Virus record (IMG/VR): IMGVR_UViG_3300033153_002030
Coordinates: 1 to 49,171 of that record
Reading direction: 5' to 3' (one strand)
Origin: a virus
Length of the DNA: 49,171 nucleotides
Shown: positions 1 through 8,415 of the stretch, piece after piece
Layout of the letters: every line of letters begins with the position of its first letter
Position numbering within the stretch: the first letter of the stretch is position 1
The notes under the pieces: generated by a model
What the model was told of the DNA's origin: nothing
What the model saw: the letters and a program-made list of their open reading frames with translations, nothing else
The model's database searches: none
Program-made: the position numbers and the translations under genes

Positions 1-1
1 A

Positions 2-1036
2 GATGATAACGTATCCAATAAATATGGTATCGTTCGTAAATCATATGGAGCTTATGTTCTAGGTGGTACACTGACTATGGGTGACACAGGTACTTCTAGT
101 ATTGATGTCGTTATTGCTAGTGAGATGATTATCTTCCCTGACAATCTAGACGTTAGTGCAACCCTAAATACCCTTGAGCTATTAGGTAACTCAACAGGCT
201 CTTCTCATCTCGATGTAAATGGTTCCTTTATCAAGGCGAATAATGTGCCGTTGATATTTGATGTAGATAATGCAAATGTAGATACGGTCAGTATTATTGG
301 TAACACTATCATCAATGCTTCTGCTTTAACGTTTGCCAGTGGGCAGACTTGTGAAGCTAATGTACTGACTGACATAGACACAACTACTCTAGCTAATACT
401 CTAACAGGATGTACTTGGAATCTCAGTGGGTTGATTACTGTTTCGTCTGGTGGTGGTATCGAAGACTTTGCTAGTAATGAGAGCACGGCTGCAATTGCAA
501 TTACAACTGCTGACCCAACTGCAATTAAACGTGGTATCTTTACTAGTGATGGCACAGGCCACGCTATGGAAGCTACTGCTACAGGCGACTATGACTGGGA
601 TGGTCATCAAGCTACAGGCTATGCTGGCTCTGATGGTTCTACTGGTAATGAGACCTTCTACAATAATTCAGGTGGTCATATCAATCTAGCAGTTAAGAAT
701 GGAGCAGGTACTCCTTCCATTATGAATGGTACTAGTGCTACTACTACCTTAATCACTGTCTCCGTAGACCTGACTATGGTAGTCACAGACCAAGACACTA
801 ACGAAATTGATGGAGCCTTTGCTTACATTGATGATAATAACGAAACACCTTTCATTATGAATACTACTACTAATGTGAGCGGTATTGCTACTGTAACACA
901 CACAGCAGGAGCAGTGCCAGGTTCGACCTGGAGAGTACGTAAATACGGATATAAACCTTTTGTTCAAGTAGTAGATATTTCTACTTCAGACATAACTTTA
1001 CCTATAACTTTAATAACAGATCCACAGCAAACCTAA
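2..1036 (+). CDS. Tail fibre / appendage protein, 5' truncated
   Basis: The frame is open from the left edge of the window, so only the last 344 codons of a longer gene are present; an internal ATG at 77 is not needed as a start. The product is rich in Thr, Ser, Gly, Asn and Val with short alternating hydrophobic strands, as in beta-structured phage fibres, and has no membrane segment. Its last roughly 100 residues look like an Ig/carboxypeptidase-regulatory beta sandwich and end in RKYGYKPF and a DPQ tail, closely resembling the end of the next gene (RKYGFKPY, DPQ). The two are therefore related at the C-terminus. A role in the virion appendage is inferred from this and from the neighbouring structural genes; the exact function is unknown. 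Confidence 0.7.
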   Translation, partial: DDNVSNKYGIVRKSYGAYVLGGTLTMGDTGTSSIDVVIASEMIIFPDNLDVSATLNTLELLGNSTGSSHLDVNGSFIKANNVPLIFDVDNANVDTVSIIGNTIINASALTFASGQTCEANVLTDIDTTTLANTLTGCTWNLSGLITVSSGGGIEDFASNESTAAIAITTADPTAIKRGIFTSDGTGHAMEATATGDYDWDGHQATGYAGSDGSTGNETFYNNSGGHINLAVKNGAGTPSIMNGTSATTTLITVSVDLTMVVTDQDTNEIDGAFAYIDDNNETPFIMNTTTNVSGIATVTHTAGAVPGSTWRVRKYGYKPFVQVVDISTSDITLPITLITDPQQT

Positions 1037-1048
1037 GGGGAATAACAA

Positions 1049-2479
1049 ATGGCATTTAACTCAGCAGACTGGACCATCGACTATGATGCAAAGACAGTCA
1101 CAAACGACGACTCCGTCGCAGGTACTAATCTGCCTCATGACGTGAGTGGTACCTATCAAGGCGAACTCCTTGATTTCTTCCAGTGGCTTGCTACTGAATT
1201 TGCAAATGCCGGTCAAATGGATGATGCATATCCAATCGTATCAGATACACCAACTGTATATAAGTGGCTAAATGGATGGGGCTTCGGTCATGCAAACGAT
1301 TTTAAATACCTTAAGGGCGGTGATATCTGGTCTAGTGACGGTGCTGATTATTGGCACTCAGTATATACTATCGGTTCTCCGGTAGCTGGTACTCAGATCT
1401 ATATCACTCAGAATGATGTGGAACTTACCCCTTGGTGGTACACCGATAACATCGACGTACTCATTCTAGTTAAGGATACTGGTGCATACATATCTTCTGA
1501 TAATGTAACAGGCACACCCACAGAAGGTGGTATCTGGCTCTGGACTCGTAACTACGGTGATTCATATAATCATGGCTTTGTAGATCTCTATTCAGGCCGT
1601 ACACCTATCGGTCTCGATACTGCGACTGACGCAGCTAATCAAACCGCACAAGCTACTGTAGGTGCTTATGGCGTTACAATCAGTGCCTTTGGTACTATCT
1701 CTCGTGACTTGAACAATGGTAATGGCTCAGTCAACTATGACTGTGAAATTGACTGTAATGGTAAGACTATGGATGAAGTATACGAGTACTTGAAATGGGC
1801 TACCTCATATGACTACGATATTACTATTGATGGTGATGATGGTCAGGAATACCGTTCAGCTAATGAAGGTACTTACACTGACGTTAAGGCCGCACCTTTC
1901 GGTACTATTGCCGGTGGAACTCTATATGGAGCTAGAGGTATTTGGTTTACTAACTACAATGCTGCTAACTTCGTACTGATTGATGCTACGGGCACTACTC
2001 AGAATCCACCTAACTATCAGAAGGTTGATTGTAATCATCCTAGTCTCTCTGGTTGTAACATCCTTGTTGCTGAATCACTTGCTGGTGTGGTAATCAAAGA
2101 TCAATATACTATTGCTTCGGTAACAACTACAACTATCGTCGGTGACGGTACTCCATCTATTGATGCTAATAAGACTCCTGTCACAGGTGTCGTTAAGGTT
2201 GGTGATGTTAAGTATGCTTATACTAGTTTCGCTGGTGAGACATTTAGTGGTGTAACCCCTGACCCAACAGGTGAGACTGGTGACTTTTATGTCCCATTGC
2301 TAGATGTTACAGCGGATGCAACTTCTGAACTGTCTGACAATGTCGTTCAGTCCGGTGATATAACAGTAATGACCTCAGTAAGGAAGTATGGTTTCAAGCC
2401 TTATGATGTTGAAACTACCTTCAGTACCACTGGTCTGACCTTTACTCCAATCCTCGCGGCTGATCCACAGGCTAGCTAA
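1049..2479 (+). CDS. Beta-rich virion appendage protein (fibre-like)
   Basis: A 476-residue protein with AGGGGAA-type ribosome binding bases just before the ATG. The N-terminus (DWTIDYDAKTV) resembles the N-terminus of the gene at 2585 (LTIDWDASPRI), suggesting a shared attachment module. The middle contains a region with many Trp, Tyr and Asp, and the last 100 residues repeat the C-terminal domain of the upstream gene, ending in a DPQAS tail. Composition (high Thr, Gly, Asp, no Cys pairs in obvious motifs) fits an extracellular beta structure. It lies 12 bases behind the previous gene and overlaps the next small gene by one base, so all three should be translated from one message. Fibre or baseplate-like function is inferred. 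Confidence 0.65.
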   Translation: MAFNSADWTIDYDAKTVTNDDSVAGTNLPHDVSGTYQGELLDFFQWLATEFANAGQMDDAYPIVSDTPTVYKWLNGWGFGHANDFKYLKGGDIWSSDGADYWHSVYTIGSPVAGTQIYITQNDVELTPWWYTDNIDVLILVKDTGAYISSDNVTGTPTEGGIWLWTRNYGDSYNHGFVDLYSGRTPIGLDTATDAANQTAQATVGAYGVTISAFGTISRDLNNGNGSVNYDCEIDCNGKTMDEVYEYLKWATSYDYDITIDGDDGQEYRSANEGTYTDVKAAPFGTIAGGTLYGARGIWFTNYNAANFVLIDATGTTQNPPNYQKVDCNHPSLSGCNILVAESLAGVVIKDQYTIASVTTTTIVGDGTPSIDANKTPVTGVVKVGDVKYAYTSFAGETFSGVTPDPTGETGDFYVPLLDVTADATSELSDNVVQSGDITVMTSVRKYGFKPYDVETTFSTTGLTFTPILAADPQAS

Positions 2480-2613
2480 TGACATATGAAGATATGCTTA
2501 GACGTATACTCAATGAACTGCCTCTCCCGGAGGGGCAGATGTGGGTATCTTTAGAAGAGTTAAGGAAGGCTGCGGAGACATTAGATGGCGATAAGGAACG
2601 ACCTAACAATTGA
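2479..2613 (+). CDS. Small hypothetical protein, 44 aa
   Basis: The ATG shares its A with the TAA of the preceding gene (TAATG), and the frame runs 44 codons to TGA at 2611, overlapping the next gene by 29 bases. The product begins MTYEDMLRRILNELPLPEGQ and is charged and probably helical. The stop/start overlap is the arrangement used at several other joints in this arm, which argues that it is translated by coupling. No family is recognised. It could be a chance frame, but it neatly fills the only gap between two structural genes. Confidence 0.5.
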   Translation: MTYEDMLRRILNELPLPEGQMWVSLEELRKAAETLDGDKERPNN

Positions 2614-4561
2614 TTGGGATGCATCTCCTCGTATAATTACGATTGATGCTCCGTCTACTGAGATAACGATTCTGGATCTACATGATTCTTGTCGTTCTCT
2701 AGAAGCGTCTCCTACAAACATGGAGGATCCTTCTCTGATTGATTCGTCTGGACTAGAGGCACTTGGTGGTGGAACCAAGGTAGGACTAACTACTACCTTA
2801 CAGAATGCACTAGTAGCATTCGAAGCTAGACTCGGTCCTGAGTATACACAGTGTAGTGTGGCTGGAGGTAACGTAGTAGCTATCGACGATGTAGGTAGTT
2901 ATTTCACTACTCCAATACACCCTACTGCATTTACACAGGTTGTTGTAACGGCATCTTCAAGTGCTACCTCTACAAGTCAAGAAGCCCTAGAGATTGGGCT
3001 GTTTCAGAATGGAGTTGCTTTTGATTACGTCAATGGTGTGTCAGGTACAGGCAAAGACACAGAAGGAAATCTTATCGGCACAAGGCAAGCACCTTCAAGT
3101 AGTGTGGGAGTAGTTCATCAACTAGCTGAAGATTATGGTCTAAAGAAGATTTATGTAATTGAAGATGCTACTATAGCATCTATCTCAATGACTGATGGGT
3201 ACGAATGGGTTGGTGATAATCCTTTTATTACTGTAACTGTTGAGTCTAGTGCTAATCTAATCAATTCAGCATTTCAGAATCTGACGGTAATTGGTGAGTT
3301 GGATGGATTTAATACTGTCCGTCAATGTGCTTTAGGTGCGGTCACTGATGTAGATGGATTCATTTTCCAAACAGCTCTAACCTCTACTACAGAGTTAAGT
3401 GCAAAGACTAGATTCTTGAGTTGCTATTCAGATATTGAGGGTGCAGGTTATCCGACTATTAAACCCTTTACTCACAACTTTGTTCTCCGTGACTACAAAG
3501 GTTCAGTTGGCATAGACGAAATGGAGGCTGGATCAGTAGCCTCTATTGGACTAACAGAAGGCCGTTTAGTTGTAGAAGCTACCAGCACAGGAGGTGATAT
3601 CTATCTCCGTGGTATGCCATTTGAGGTTATTGATTATTCTGCTGGAGCGGTTACAATCCACTATCAGACAGATAGCAAAGATGTTTGGAATATACCAGCG
3701 AATGGTTTCGGTACATACGGATTCTTGTTAGAGGAAGCTTGGGGACATACAGAGCAACGTGTCTTCGTAGACTCTGAACTAGGGACAGATGGTGCAGGAT
3801 ACCAACAAGATCCACATAACAGTTGGACAAGTGCTGTAGATCATGCAGAATCAGATGGACTATTAAATTTAACAGTATTGTCAGATGCTACTGTAGACAG
3901 ACAACTAAAGAACTTCGATATACATGGAGTAGGTGCTCCAACAATAGATCTTAATGGTCAGATTATGGAAGGCACTAGATTCTTTGAGTGTCGTATTACT
4001 GGTAGTTACACTGGCTTCTTAATAATAAAAGAAGGCCAACTGTCTAATCTATCAGGAGCCAATGGTTCATTCAAGAATGTATCAGTAGTTGGCACGTTGA
4101 CTATTGGAGCTAACGTTAAGATAGTTGGTATGGTATCCGGAGAAATAAATGTACCGTACACGATTGATATGAATGGAGCTACAGAAGCCAACGCTGCAAT
4201 TACTAATGCCTATGATGGAGTTATAATCCAGAATATGGCTAATGTTAATAGTGAAATGCATATTCATGGTGGTGCTGGAGGTATTGCCATTATCAATGAT
4301 ACGTGTACTGCTGGCACTATTGTGATTACAGGCGACTTTAAAGTCACTGATAACAGTGCTGGGGCTACAGTAATCATTCGTGAAGTACAATCTGATCTAA
4401 CTGCAATAGAACCAAATATAACTGCATTACACCAATCAGCATTTAATAAGAGAACATGGAATAAGACATCAGATATTATAACTATATATGATACTGATAA
4501 CATTACTCCTATATATGTATTTGACACTAATGATGATATGAGCGATATAACACCACAATAA
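2585..4561 (+). CDS. Fibre protein with beta-helix-like body
   Basis: A 658-residue product. Residues 1-45 (LTIDWDASPRIITI) look like a short attachment module related to the gene at 1049. Most of the rest consists of runs of short strands with regularly spaced Asn, Gly, Thr and Ile (for example TIDMNGATEANAAITNAYDG), as in right-handed parallel beta-helix fibres and tailspikes. The last 45 residues are Asp/Thr-rich and resemble C-terminal trimerisation or capping segments. No catalytic motif of a depolymerase could be picked out by eye. The ATG is preceded by a purine-rich stretch inside the overlapping 44-codon gene. Role in host attachment is inferred from composition and position. Confidence 0.65.
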   Translation: MAIRNDLTIDWDASPRIITIDAPSTEITILDLHDSCRSLEASPTNMEDPSLIDSSGLEALGGGTKVGLTTTLQNALVAFEARLGPEYTQCSVAGGNVVAIDDVGSYFTTPIHPTAFTQVVVTASSSATSTSQEALEIGLFQNGVAFDYVNGVSGTGKDTEGNLIGTRQAPSSSVGVVHQLAEDYGLKKIYVIEDATIASISMTDGYEWVGDNPFITVTVESSANLINSAFQNLTVIGELDGFNTVRQCALGAVTDVDGFIFQTALTSTTELSAKTRFLSCYSDIEGAGYPTIKPFTHNFVLRDYKGSVGIDEMEAGSVASIGLTEGRLVVEATSTGGDIYLRGMPFEVIDYSAGAVTIHYQTDSKDVWNIPANGFGTYGFLLEEAWGHTEQRVFVDSELGTDGAGYQQDPHNSWTSAVDHAESDGLLNLTVLSDATVDRQLKNFDIHGVGAPTIDLNGQIMEGTRFFECRITGSYTGFLIIKEGQLSNLSGANGSFKNVSVVGTLTIGANVKIVGMVSGEINVPYTIDMNGATEANAAITNAYDGVIIQNMANVNSEMHIHGGAGGIAIINDTCTAGTIVITGDFKVTDNSAGATVIIREVQSDLTAIEPNITALHQSAFNKRTWNKTSDIITIYDTDNITPIYVFDTNDDMSDITPQ

Positions 4562-4598
4562 AGATTAACAACTAAACTAAACTTAACGGAGAAACACA

Positions 4599-4985
4599 AT
4601 GGCACTTACTCATGTAACAACCATAAGAGATGTCCTGACTGATGCAGTAGTAGATGCTATTGACGCTGGCAGTGCAGACACTACAGGCGATCTTGTACTA
4701 ATGACAGCTGGTGAAGCAACAGTAGCTACACTAACTTGGACAGCAACGCCTGCATTTGGAGCCTCATCTTCTGGTGAAGCCACTATGAATGCAATTAACG
4801 ATGACACTAATGCAGTTGGTGGTGACATCACACTATTTAAATTTGTAGACAGAGACAACGCTGAAGTATTCAGAGGCTCTGTATCACTACCTGCTGGTGG
4901 TGGAGATATTGAACTTAGTTCTCTGTCTATAGGTGCAGGAGACACAGTATCTATCACTAGTGCTACTTATACTGCACCAGTCTAA
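4599..4985 (+). CDS. Small structural protein, paralogue of the gene at 16698
   Basis: A 128-residue protein with a GGAGAAACACA ribosome binding region. It has the layout of a widespread phage virion-associated family: an N-terminal helix containing a DAxDAG motif, a stretch of sheet, then GGGDIEL, a gap of about 8 residues, and VSITSATYT at the end. The gene at 16698 has the same ending (GGGDIEI then VSIVSAVIT), so the two are paralogues inside one structural cluster. The protein is acidic, lacks Cys and membrane segments, and is probably part of the tail or appendage complex. Its exact function is not known. Confidence 0.65.
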   Translation: MALTHVTTIRDVLTDAVVDAIDAGSADTTGDLVLMTAGEATVATLTWTATPAFGASSSGEATMNAINDDTNAVGGDITLFKFVDRDNAEVFRGSVSLPAGGGDIELSSLSIGAGDTVSITSATYTAPV

Positions 4986-4996
4986 GGAGAAATAGA

Positions 4997-5881
4997 ATGT
5001 TATCTAGTTGGGTTAAACAAGCAACAGCAACTACTGGTACAGGCACTATCACACTAGGTGCTGTGGCCGATGGACATGTATCTTTTGACACTGTCTTTAA
5101 TGATGGTGATATGGCTCGCTACGCAATCGAGGATGGAAATAATAGAGAGATTGGAATTGGAATTTACACTGCCTCAGGCACAACTCTCGCTAGATATTAC
5201 ATTCTCGAAACACTAGTTAGTGGAACTTATGATGATATTGCTCCAATAGCAATCACTTTAACTGGCGATGCTATTGTTACGATATCGGCAGATGCTGGCG
5301 CATTCTTTCCTAATCTAACAGTTAGAGATGGGCTAGGAGGTTCCTCAAGAAGACGTGATCCATTTGCTGGCTCAACTAATAATAGTCCTGGTACATACAC
5401 TGCTGATCGCTTATATCTAATGCCATTCCTAGTTCCAATTAAAATGGAAATAGATACAATTGGTATATATAGATGTTCAATAGCAGGAGCTGCCAGTACA
5501 ATTGCTAGAGTTGGAATCTACAGAGTCCATACTGATGGAATGCCAGGTTCTGTTGTGGCAGAAGGAAGTACTGATATTGCAGTTGATGTTACTTTCTGGA
5601 ATTCAGGAGCATCTTTAGCCTCTAATGTAACACTAAAACCAGGGATGTATTGGATAGCGATGATTTCAGATGGTGAACCAGAAATACTTTCATACGCCAC
5701 CAATGAACTTAATCATCCGTTTACTCCTGACCAAGGTGGAACTAACTTGTGCGGAAACATCGTATATGACATAACTCCTGGATGGAGTGTTCTTCCTAAT
5801 CTTGAAGGCGTTAATCGTGATGGTTCTGATGTGTATGTCAGGTCACCAGTTATGTGGGCCGAAGAGGTGAACGGAATATGA
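4997..5881 (+). CDS. Tail fibre / appendage protein with a conserved N-terminal strand module
   Basis: A 294-residue protein. Residues 1-100 follow a pattern common in phage appendage proteins: a Trp-Val-Lys start, a TGTGTITLG strand, a DGDMARYAIEDGN turn, GIGIYTASGTTLAR, and a final strand ending in VTISAD. The remaining 190 residues form a beta-rich domain with GIYRV and PGMYWIAM strands that could be a carbohydrate-binding or receptor-binding head. A GGAG box precedes the ATG by 7 bases, and the TGA overlaps the next ATG (ATGA). Function in host recognition is inferred; no enzyme motif was seen. Confidence 0.65.
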   Translation: MLSSWVKQATATTGTGTITLGAVADGHVSFDTVFNDGDMARYAIEDGNNREIGIGIYTASGTTLARYYILETLVSGTYDDIAPIAITLTGDAIVTISADAGAFFPNLTVRDGLGGSSRRRDPFAGSTNNSPGTYTADRLYLMPFLVPIKMEIDTIGIYRCSIAGAASTIARVGIYRVHTDGMPGSVVAEGSTDIAVDVTFWNSGASLASNVTLKPGMYWIAMISDGEPEILSYATNELNHPFTPDQGGTNLCGNIVYDITPGWSVLPNLEGVNRDGSDVYVRSPVMWAEEVNGI

Positions 5882-6392
5882 TTGACTATATTGAAAAGGG
5901 AATATGGCTTCACGATGCTATTCATGCTGCCGGACTAGAACTTTATAGAAAGGACAATGTCTGGATTGCTAGTGATGAAGTAGTAGTTCAAGCTATTATA
6001 AACTCATTCAACCCACTTCCTTGCGCACAAGAAGAAGCCAAGACTTCCGTTAAAGAAGTTTCTGCCTCCAAACGCCTACAGTATGCTACTCAGGTTGCAG
6101 GAAAAGAAACTGAGTATGCATCTAAAATCAATGAAGCTAATACGTACCTATTCAATGGCGATATAGGAATATACATGCAAAATAGAATAGACATTACCGG
6201 TGAATCAGCAGGTACTATTGCTAACATATGGCAAATGAAGAATGCTGCAAGTACGTCTAACATAGCTACAATTGCTGAGCTACAATTGCTGCACTAGAAG
6301 ATAAGTTATCACTAGACATTGACAACGAAACAGACTGGACTAAGTGCAGAGGAATAGCACAACTGGCTATTACTAATATAGAGGCTATCTAA
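5878..6392 (+). pseudogene. Appendage-associated protein, frame broken by a 14-bp tandem duplication
   Basis: The natural start is the ATG at 5878, which overlaps the previous TGA (ATGA) and has a GAGGTG box 7 bases upstream; an upstream ATG at 5854 lacks such a box. The frame reads about 130 codons and then stops at TAG 6295-6297 just after a perfect 14-bp tandem repeat (6264-6291). Removing one repeat copy restores a frame that reads on (AALEDKLSLDI and so on) to the TAA at 6390-6392, which overlaps the next ATG. The intact protein would have 166 residues, with a helical middle similar in style to fibre-assembly or C-terminal DUF4376-like proteins. Either the gene is broken or the duplication is an assembly error. 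Confidence 0.65.
6264..6291 (+). repeat. Perfect 14-bp tandem duplication (frame-breaking)
   Basis: AGCTACAATTGCTG occurs twice head to tail with no spacer. It lies inside the gene starting at 5878, and its length is not a multiple of three, so it shifts the frame and causes an early stop. Deleting one copy rejoins two clearly matching halves of a reading frame. Confidence 0.95.
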
Positions 6393-7855
6393 TGTCTTTA
6401 GGTACGTCTCCGCTAGGTACATTACCTTTAGGAACTACTGCTGCCGAAGAGGCAGCTGGTGCTACAGGCACTGGAACTTTTGTATCTGGACCTGCCTTAC
6501 TCGACGCAACCGGAATAAGAACAAGTGTAGGCACAGGTGACTTTGCCTCTGAGGCTTCTGTTTTTAGTGGAACAGCAGAAAGAATAGTTACAGGTACTGG
6601 TACATTTGAGAGTGGTATTGCATCACTAGATGCTACAGGTGTACGTGAAATAACAGGAACAGGTGATCTAATATCAGCGGCTTCTTCTTTCACTGGAGAA
6701 GGCGAAAGATTAATAGTAGGTACTGGTGACTTAGTTAGTAGTACTGCAAGTTTCGATAGTACTGGTATACGTACTATTACAGGACAAGGGGACTTTACAT
6801 CTCTTCCTTCTGAGTTCTCTGGATCTGGAACTGTAAGTGGTACAAGTACAGGAACTGGAGACTTCATAGCTGAAGTAGCTACGTTTACTGGTAGTGGCGA
6901 GAGAACAGTAATAGGTACTGCATCTCTAGCTAGCGAGACAGCATCCTTTAGTGGAACAGCTGAACGAGAGATTACAGGATCTGGCGATCTAGTATCTCAA
7001 GCAGCTAGTCTATCTGGTCTAGGAGAAAGATCTGTAATAGGTACTGCTACTCTAGAGAGTGGAGTATCTACATTAGCCGGTACAGGCAACAGAGAGATAA
7101 CTGGTACTGCTACGCTAGACAGCGAAGTTGCTACTCTAAGTGGTACCGGAGAAAGAACAATTACTGGATCAGGAGACTTAGTATCTTCTGAAGCAGAACT
7201 ATCTGGTACTGGTACAGTAGGTGGGTTTGTTATTGGCACGGGTGATTTCACATCACAACCAGCTGATTTCAATGCATCTGGTACTAGAACTATAACTGGT
7301 ACAGCAGACTTAGTCTCGCAAGAGTCTACCTTAGATGGTACAGGTTTAAGAATTGTCACTGGAAGTGGTGACCTAGTATCCAGTGAAGCTACCTTTAGTG
7401 GCACAGGTTCAGAAGTACATTCAGGTACAGGTAACTTTGTATCTGGTGTTGCAGAGTTAAGTGCTACTGGTGTACGTAACATAGTTGGATCTGCACAGTT
7501 CATATCTGATGCAGCTTCTCTATCAGCTACTGGCGAAAGGAAGATAGTTGGTATCGCATATGTAGGAGCAGAACCTGCTTCCTTTAGTGCTACTGGAACT
7601 AAGTCTGTATTTGGTATAGGTACCTTTACAAGTGGACCTGCTACATTCTGGGGAGGTATTCCTGGAATAGCAATGGACATTATATATGTCAATGCAAATA
7701 TAACCAGCTTAGTCAGTACTACAGCAACTATTACTAGAGGTAATGTTAATAACGTTGTTATAACTAGACTGGTAAGTAGTAGTGCTACTATCACTAGAAG
7801 CAGTATAAGCAATGCCAGCATAACTAGAAGTTCATTACACAGCGTGGAACTATAA
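6392..7855 (+). CDS. Repetitive virion protein with about nineteen 21-residue repeats
   Basis: A 487-residue protein. Residues 1-25 contain LGTSPLGTLPLGT. Residues 26-421 are 18 full and one partial copy of a 21-residue unit with consensus GTGDLxSxxAxFSGTGxRxIT; units 6 and 12 are 23 long. The last 66 residues carry a shorter ITR-centred repeat (ATITR, VVITR, ATITR, ASITR). No Cys, Trp scarce, no membrane segment. Such regular G/T/S-rich repeats with alternating hydrophobic positions suggest a beta solenoid or a rigid spacer in the virion. The start is fixed by TAATG overlap with the preceding gene. No family name can be assigned with confidence. Confidence 0.75.
   Translation: MSLGTSPLGTLPLGTTAAEEAAGATGTGTFVSGPALLDATGIRTSVGTGDFASEASVFSGTAERIVTGTGTFESGIASLDATGVREITGTGDLISAASSFTGEGERLIVGTGDLVSSTASFDSTGIRTITGQGDFTSLPSEFSGSGTVSGTSTGTGDFIAEVATFTGSGERTVIGTASLASETASFSGTAEREITGSGDLVSQAASLSGLGERSVIGTATLESGVSTLAGTGNREITGTATLDSEVATLSGTGERTITGSGDLVSSEAELSGTGTVGGFVIGTGDFTSQPADFNASGTRTITGTADLVSQESTLDGTGLRIVTGSGDLVSSEATFSGTGSEVHSGTGNFVSGVAELSATGVRNIVGSAQFISDAASLSATGERKIVGIAYVGAEPASFSATGTKSVFGIGTFTSGPATFWGGIPGIAMDIIYVNANITSLVSTTATITRGNVNNVVITRLVSSSATITRSSISNASITRSSLHSVEL
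6467..7654 (+). repeat. Coding array of 63-bp units (21-residue protein repeats)
   Basis: The region encodes consecutive 21-residue repeats; two units are lengthened to 69 bp. The DNA copies are diverged at synonymous and non-synonymous sites, so the array is old rather than a recent amplification. It also creates a long meaningless open frame on the opposite strand. Confidence 0.85.
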
Positions 7856-7987
7856 ATGAATACATTTAGATTAGGAAATGAGAGCTTTGGATTGCGTGGT
7901 ATCACCACAATAGCTGGAGTATGGAAGGAAATAATTAGATTCTCACTTAGCATAACTAGAATCTTTAGAACTGGAGTAGAAGGGTAA
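7856..7987 (+). CDS. Small hypothetical protein, 43 aa
   Basis: The ATG follows directly after the TAA of the repeat-protein gene, and the TAA at 7985 overlaps the next ATG (TAATG). The product starts MNTFRLGNESFGLRGITT and continues with a basic, amphipathic second half. The exact abutment on both sides supports translation by coupling within the structural operon. It is too short for family assignment. Without this gene the 131 bases between its neighbours would be empty, which is rare in this genome. Confidence 0.65.
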   Translation: MNTFRLGNESFGLRGITTIAGVWKEIIRFSLSITRIFRTGVEG

Positions 7988-8289
7988 TGGCTGAAATTCA
8001 CACTTACGACATAGGTACTGTATTTGAAGTAACCTTGTTAGACACAGATGTAGTAGTAGACATAGCTTTGGCTACAACTAAAGAGATAATCTTTTTAAAA
8101 CCAAGTGGTACGTCAGTAACTAAAACTGCTGAGTTCAAGACTACTGGATCTGATGGTATCATACAATATACTACAATTCTAGATGATCTAAACGAAGTAG
8201 GCGGATGGAAGATACAGGCTAAAGTAACTCTACCTACAGGCACTTGGTCCTCAGATATAAGTAAATTCAAGGTTTATTCTAATATATAA
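7987..8289 (+). CDS. Small virion protein, BppU/appendage N-terminal-like fold
   Basis: A 100-residue protein with the pattern YDIGTVFEVTLLD, a TTKEIIFLKPSG strand, a DGIIQYTTILDDL segment, and GGWKIQAKVTLP, ending in a KFKVYSN strand. This layout recurs in small phage proteins related to the N-terminal domain of baseplate upper proteins, an immunoglobulin-like strand domain. It is the last gene before a strong promoter, so it closes the fibre/appendage transcription block. Function in appendage assembly is inferred from family resemblance. Confidence 0.6.
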   Translation: MAEIHTYDIGTVFEVTLLDTDVVVDIALATTKEIIFLKPSGTSVTKTAEFKTTGSDGIIQYTTILDDLNEVGGWKIQAKVTLPTGTWSSDISKFKVYSNI

Positions 8290-8299
8290 TAGATTTTAC

Positions 8300-8328
8300 T
8301 TGACAAAGTCATAAAAGTATGTTATAAT
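8300..8328 (+). promoter_or_regulatory. Consensus sigma-70 promoter for scaffold and capsid genes
   Basis: TTGACA at 8300-8305, 17 bases, then TATAAT at 8323-8328 with TG one base upstream (extended -10, TGT). The transcript should begin near 8335 and carry an 80-base leader with a small CGTTA/TAACG stem-loop (8387-8399) just before the AGGAGGG ribosome binding site of the scaffold gene. It lies between two genes, and perfect hexamers with optimal spacing are unlikely by chance. Confidence 0.88.
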
Positions 8329-8415
8329 AGGTATTAGGGAATGAAGAAACGCTTTCTTTCTGTGCGATAACAGAATGCAATTGGAACGTTAACCTAACGA
8401 AATAGGAGGGCAAGT

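Noticed and set aside
6467-7654. Regular direct repeats considered as a CRISPR array
   Set aside because: The 63-bp units are contiguous, diverged and keep an open reading frame; there are no spacers or cas genes.
6997-8001. 334-codon open frame on the minus strand opposite the repeat protein
   Set aside because: It mirrors the 63-bp coding repeats, has low-complexity Val/Pro composition and no ribosome binding site; a shadow of the real gene.
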